The notes beneath the pieces are model-generated. The model ran no database searches and was not told the DNA's origin. It saw only the letters and a list, made by a program, of their open reading frames with translations. The position numbers and the translations under genes are program-made. A stretch of 6,382 bases of DNA. It comes from an uncultured Lysobacter sp. (GTDB lineage Bacteria; Pseudomonadota; Gammaproteobacteria; Xanthomonadales; Xanthomonadaceae). The first letter of the stretch is position 1, and every line of letters starts with the position of its first letter. Positions 5,111 through 6,382 of this stretch are shown here, one piece after another. The stretch covers positions 1 through 6,382 of the forward strand of contig CAMLID010000132.1 of assembly GCA_946480055.1 (NCBI GenBank), in the 5' to 3' direction.

Positions 5111-6382
5111 CCAGCCCGGTGGAGTAATACAGCCCGATCACCACGAACACCGCCAGGGTCTTGACCAGGGTGATCGCGAAGATGTCCTTGTAGGCCTGAC
5201 GATGGCTGAGCCCGGTCACCGCCAGCAGGGTGATCACTGCGCCGTTGTGGGGCAGGGTGTCCATGCCGCCGGAGGCCATGGCCGCGACCCGGTGCAGCAC
5301 CTCCATCGGGATGCCGGCGGCGTTGGCGTTGGCGATGAAGGTCTCCGACATCGCCGCCAGGGCGATGCTCATGCCGCCGGAGGCCGAGCCGGTGATGCCG
5401 GCCAGCGCGGTCACGGTGACGGCTTCGTTGACCAGCGGGTTCGGGATCGAGCTCAGCGCGTTGGCGACGATCAGGAAGCCCGGCAGCGCCGCGATCACCG
5501 CGCCGAAACCATACTCGGAGGCGGTGTTCATCGCCGCCAGCAGGGCGCCGCCGATCGCCGACTTGGTGCCTTCGGCGAAACCGGCCATCACCGGTTTCCA
5601 GGCGAAGGCGAGCACACTGAGGATGCCGATCAGCAACGCGCCTTCCACCGCCCAGATCGCCGAGACCTTGGCCACTTCCTGTACCACCGGCGCGGTGTTG
5701 CCGATCACCGCCGGATCGAAGCTGTGGCTGGCGCCGTAGTAGCTCGGTATCCACGAGGTCAGCAGCTTGTTGGCGATGCCGACCAGCAGCAGCGGCAGGA
5801 TCGCCAGCGCCGGATTGGCCAGCTTGCCGCCCACGAACGGCGCCGGTTCGTTGAGCAGTTGATCGCCGTAGCCTTCGCCGGCCTTGAGCGCGCCGCGCCG
5901 GCGCCAATTCAGATAAGTCAGGCCGACGATCAGGATGAACACGCCGCCCAGCGTGCCCAGCCAGGGCGCGGCCCAGGCGTTGGTGCCGAAAAACGAGGCC
6001 GGGATGATGTTCTGGATCTGCGGCGTGCCCGGCAACGCGTCCATGGTGAAGGTGAACGCGCCCAGCGCGATGGTGCCGGGAATCAGGCGCTTGGGGATGT
6101 CGCTCTGGCGGAACAGCTCGGCCGCGAACGGATACACCGCGAACACCACCACGAACAGCGACACGCCGCCGTAGGTCAGCAGCGCGCACACCACCACGAT
6201 CGACAGCATCGCCCGCTCGCGGCCGAGCAGGCGGATGGTCGCGGCCACGATCGCCTTGGAGAAGCCGGACAACTCGATCAGCTTGCCGAAGATCGCGCCG
6301 AGCAGGAACACCGGGAAGTACAGCTTGAGGAAGCCGACCATCTTGTCCATGAACAGGCCGGTGAACATCGGCGCGACCAGCG
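5106..6382 (-). CDS. GntP-family carboxylate permease (5' end beyond window)
   Basis: About 424 residues are visible. The frame stays open to the window edge (Leu-Val-Ala-Pro precedes the first internal Met at 6368), and GntP proteins usually have some 440-470 residues, so roughly 20-50 N-terminal residues are missing; the internal Met should not be taken as the start. Family marks, numbered from that Met, include YFPVFLLGAIFGKLIELSG (17-35), LTYGGVSLFVVVFAVYPFA (64-82), FTFTMDALPGTPQIQN (105-120) and ASGGMDTLPHNGAVITLLAVTG (365-386). About ten hydrophobic segments can be counted, including re-entrant-like SGGM and LPGTPQ loops expected for this ion-transporter-type fold. Members are proton-coupled inner-membrane importers for gluconate and related sugar acids; the subgroup with this LPGTPQIQN/FFGT pattern is often annotated as a hydroxybutyrate permease. 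The substrate here is not fixed by sequence. It is upstream of, and co-directional with, the hydrolase. Confidence 0.9.
   Translation of the reverse strand, partial: LVAPMFTGLFMDKMVGFLKLYFPVFLLGAIFGKLIELSGFSKAIVAATIRLLGRERAMLSIVVVCALLTYGGVSLFVVVFAVYPFAAELFRQSDIPKRLIPGTIALGAFTFTMDALPGTPQIQNIIPASFFGTNAWAAPWLGTLGGVFILIVGLTYLNWRRRGALKAGEGYGDQLLNEPAPFVGGKLANPALAILPLLLVGIANKLLTSWIPSYYGASHSFDPAVIGNTAPVVQEVAKVSAIWAVEGALLIGILSVLAFAWKPVMAGFAEGTKSAIGGALLAAMNTASEYGFGAVIAALPGFLIVANALSSIPNPLVNEAVTVTALAGITGSASGGMSIALAAMSETFIANANAAGIPMEVLHRVAAMASGGMDTLPHNGAVITLLAVTGLSHRQAYKDIFAITLVKTLAVFVVIGLYYSTGLV

Noticed and set aside
5092..6189. 365-codon minus-strand frame within the permease gene
   Set aside because: Out-of-frame Arg/Gly-rich shadow of a gene with unmistakable GntP motifs.

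Overview
The window is about 6.4 kb of very GC-rich chromosome with strong G/C third-position codon bias. The end of pnp, a large TonB-dependent receptor and compact gene packing point to a gammaproteobacterium of the Xanthomonadaceae/Lysobacteraceae, most likely Lysobacter-like. This taxonomic call is an inference from composition and protein resemblance. I see no transposase, integrase, tRNA, rRNA or CRISPR array.

Layout, left to right. (1) The last 35 codons of pnp (polynucleotide phosphorylase, S1 domain), closed by a clear intrinsic terminator with a UUCG loop. (2) A 273-bp stretch without a convincing gene, holding two short dyads and the Shine-Dalgarno of the next gene. (3) A five-helix inner-membrane protein of the DUF5671 type, with a UBA-like helical N-terminus and a pseudopilin-like C-terminal domain carrying the protein's only two cysteines. 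(4) A 113-bp gap with two consecutive dyads, one a perfect 14-bp inverted repeat ending 6 bp before the next start. (5) A 717-aa TonB-dependent outer-membrane receptor that matches remembered E. coli YncD (PqqU, the PQQ receptor) along its length. (6) Converging from the right, on the minus strand, an alpha/beta-hydrolase (EstA/PGAP1-like lipase or esterase), preceded on the same strand by (7) a GntP-family carboxylate permease whose N-terminus lies beyond the window edge.

Functional picture. The receptor would bring a scarce ligand, probably pyrroloquinoline quinone, across the outer membrane using TonB energy; no PQQ biosynthesis gene or PQQ-dependent dehydrogenase is in view. The permease and hydrolase are co-directional, 95 bp apart, and may be co-transcribed; a hydroxy-acid or hydroxybutyrate permease beside an esterase suggests, but does not prove, use of ester-derived hydroxy acids. 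pnp is a housekeeping neighbour and is insulated by its terminator.

There is no obvious new multi-gene system here. The points most worth a second look are the 14-bp inverted repeat overlapping the receptor's translation-initiation region, the pseudopilin-like domain on the DUF5671 protein, the DxDxDGxxD calcium-type loop inside the hydrolase, and a perfect 14-bp tandem duplication over the permease stop codon.
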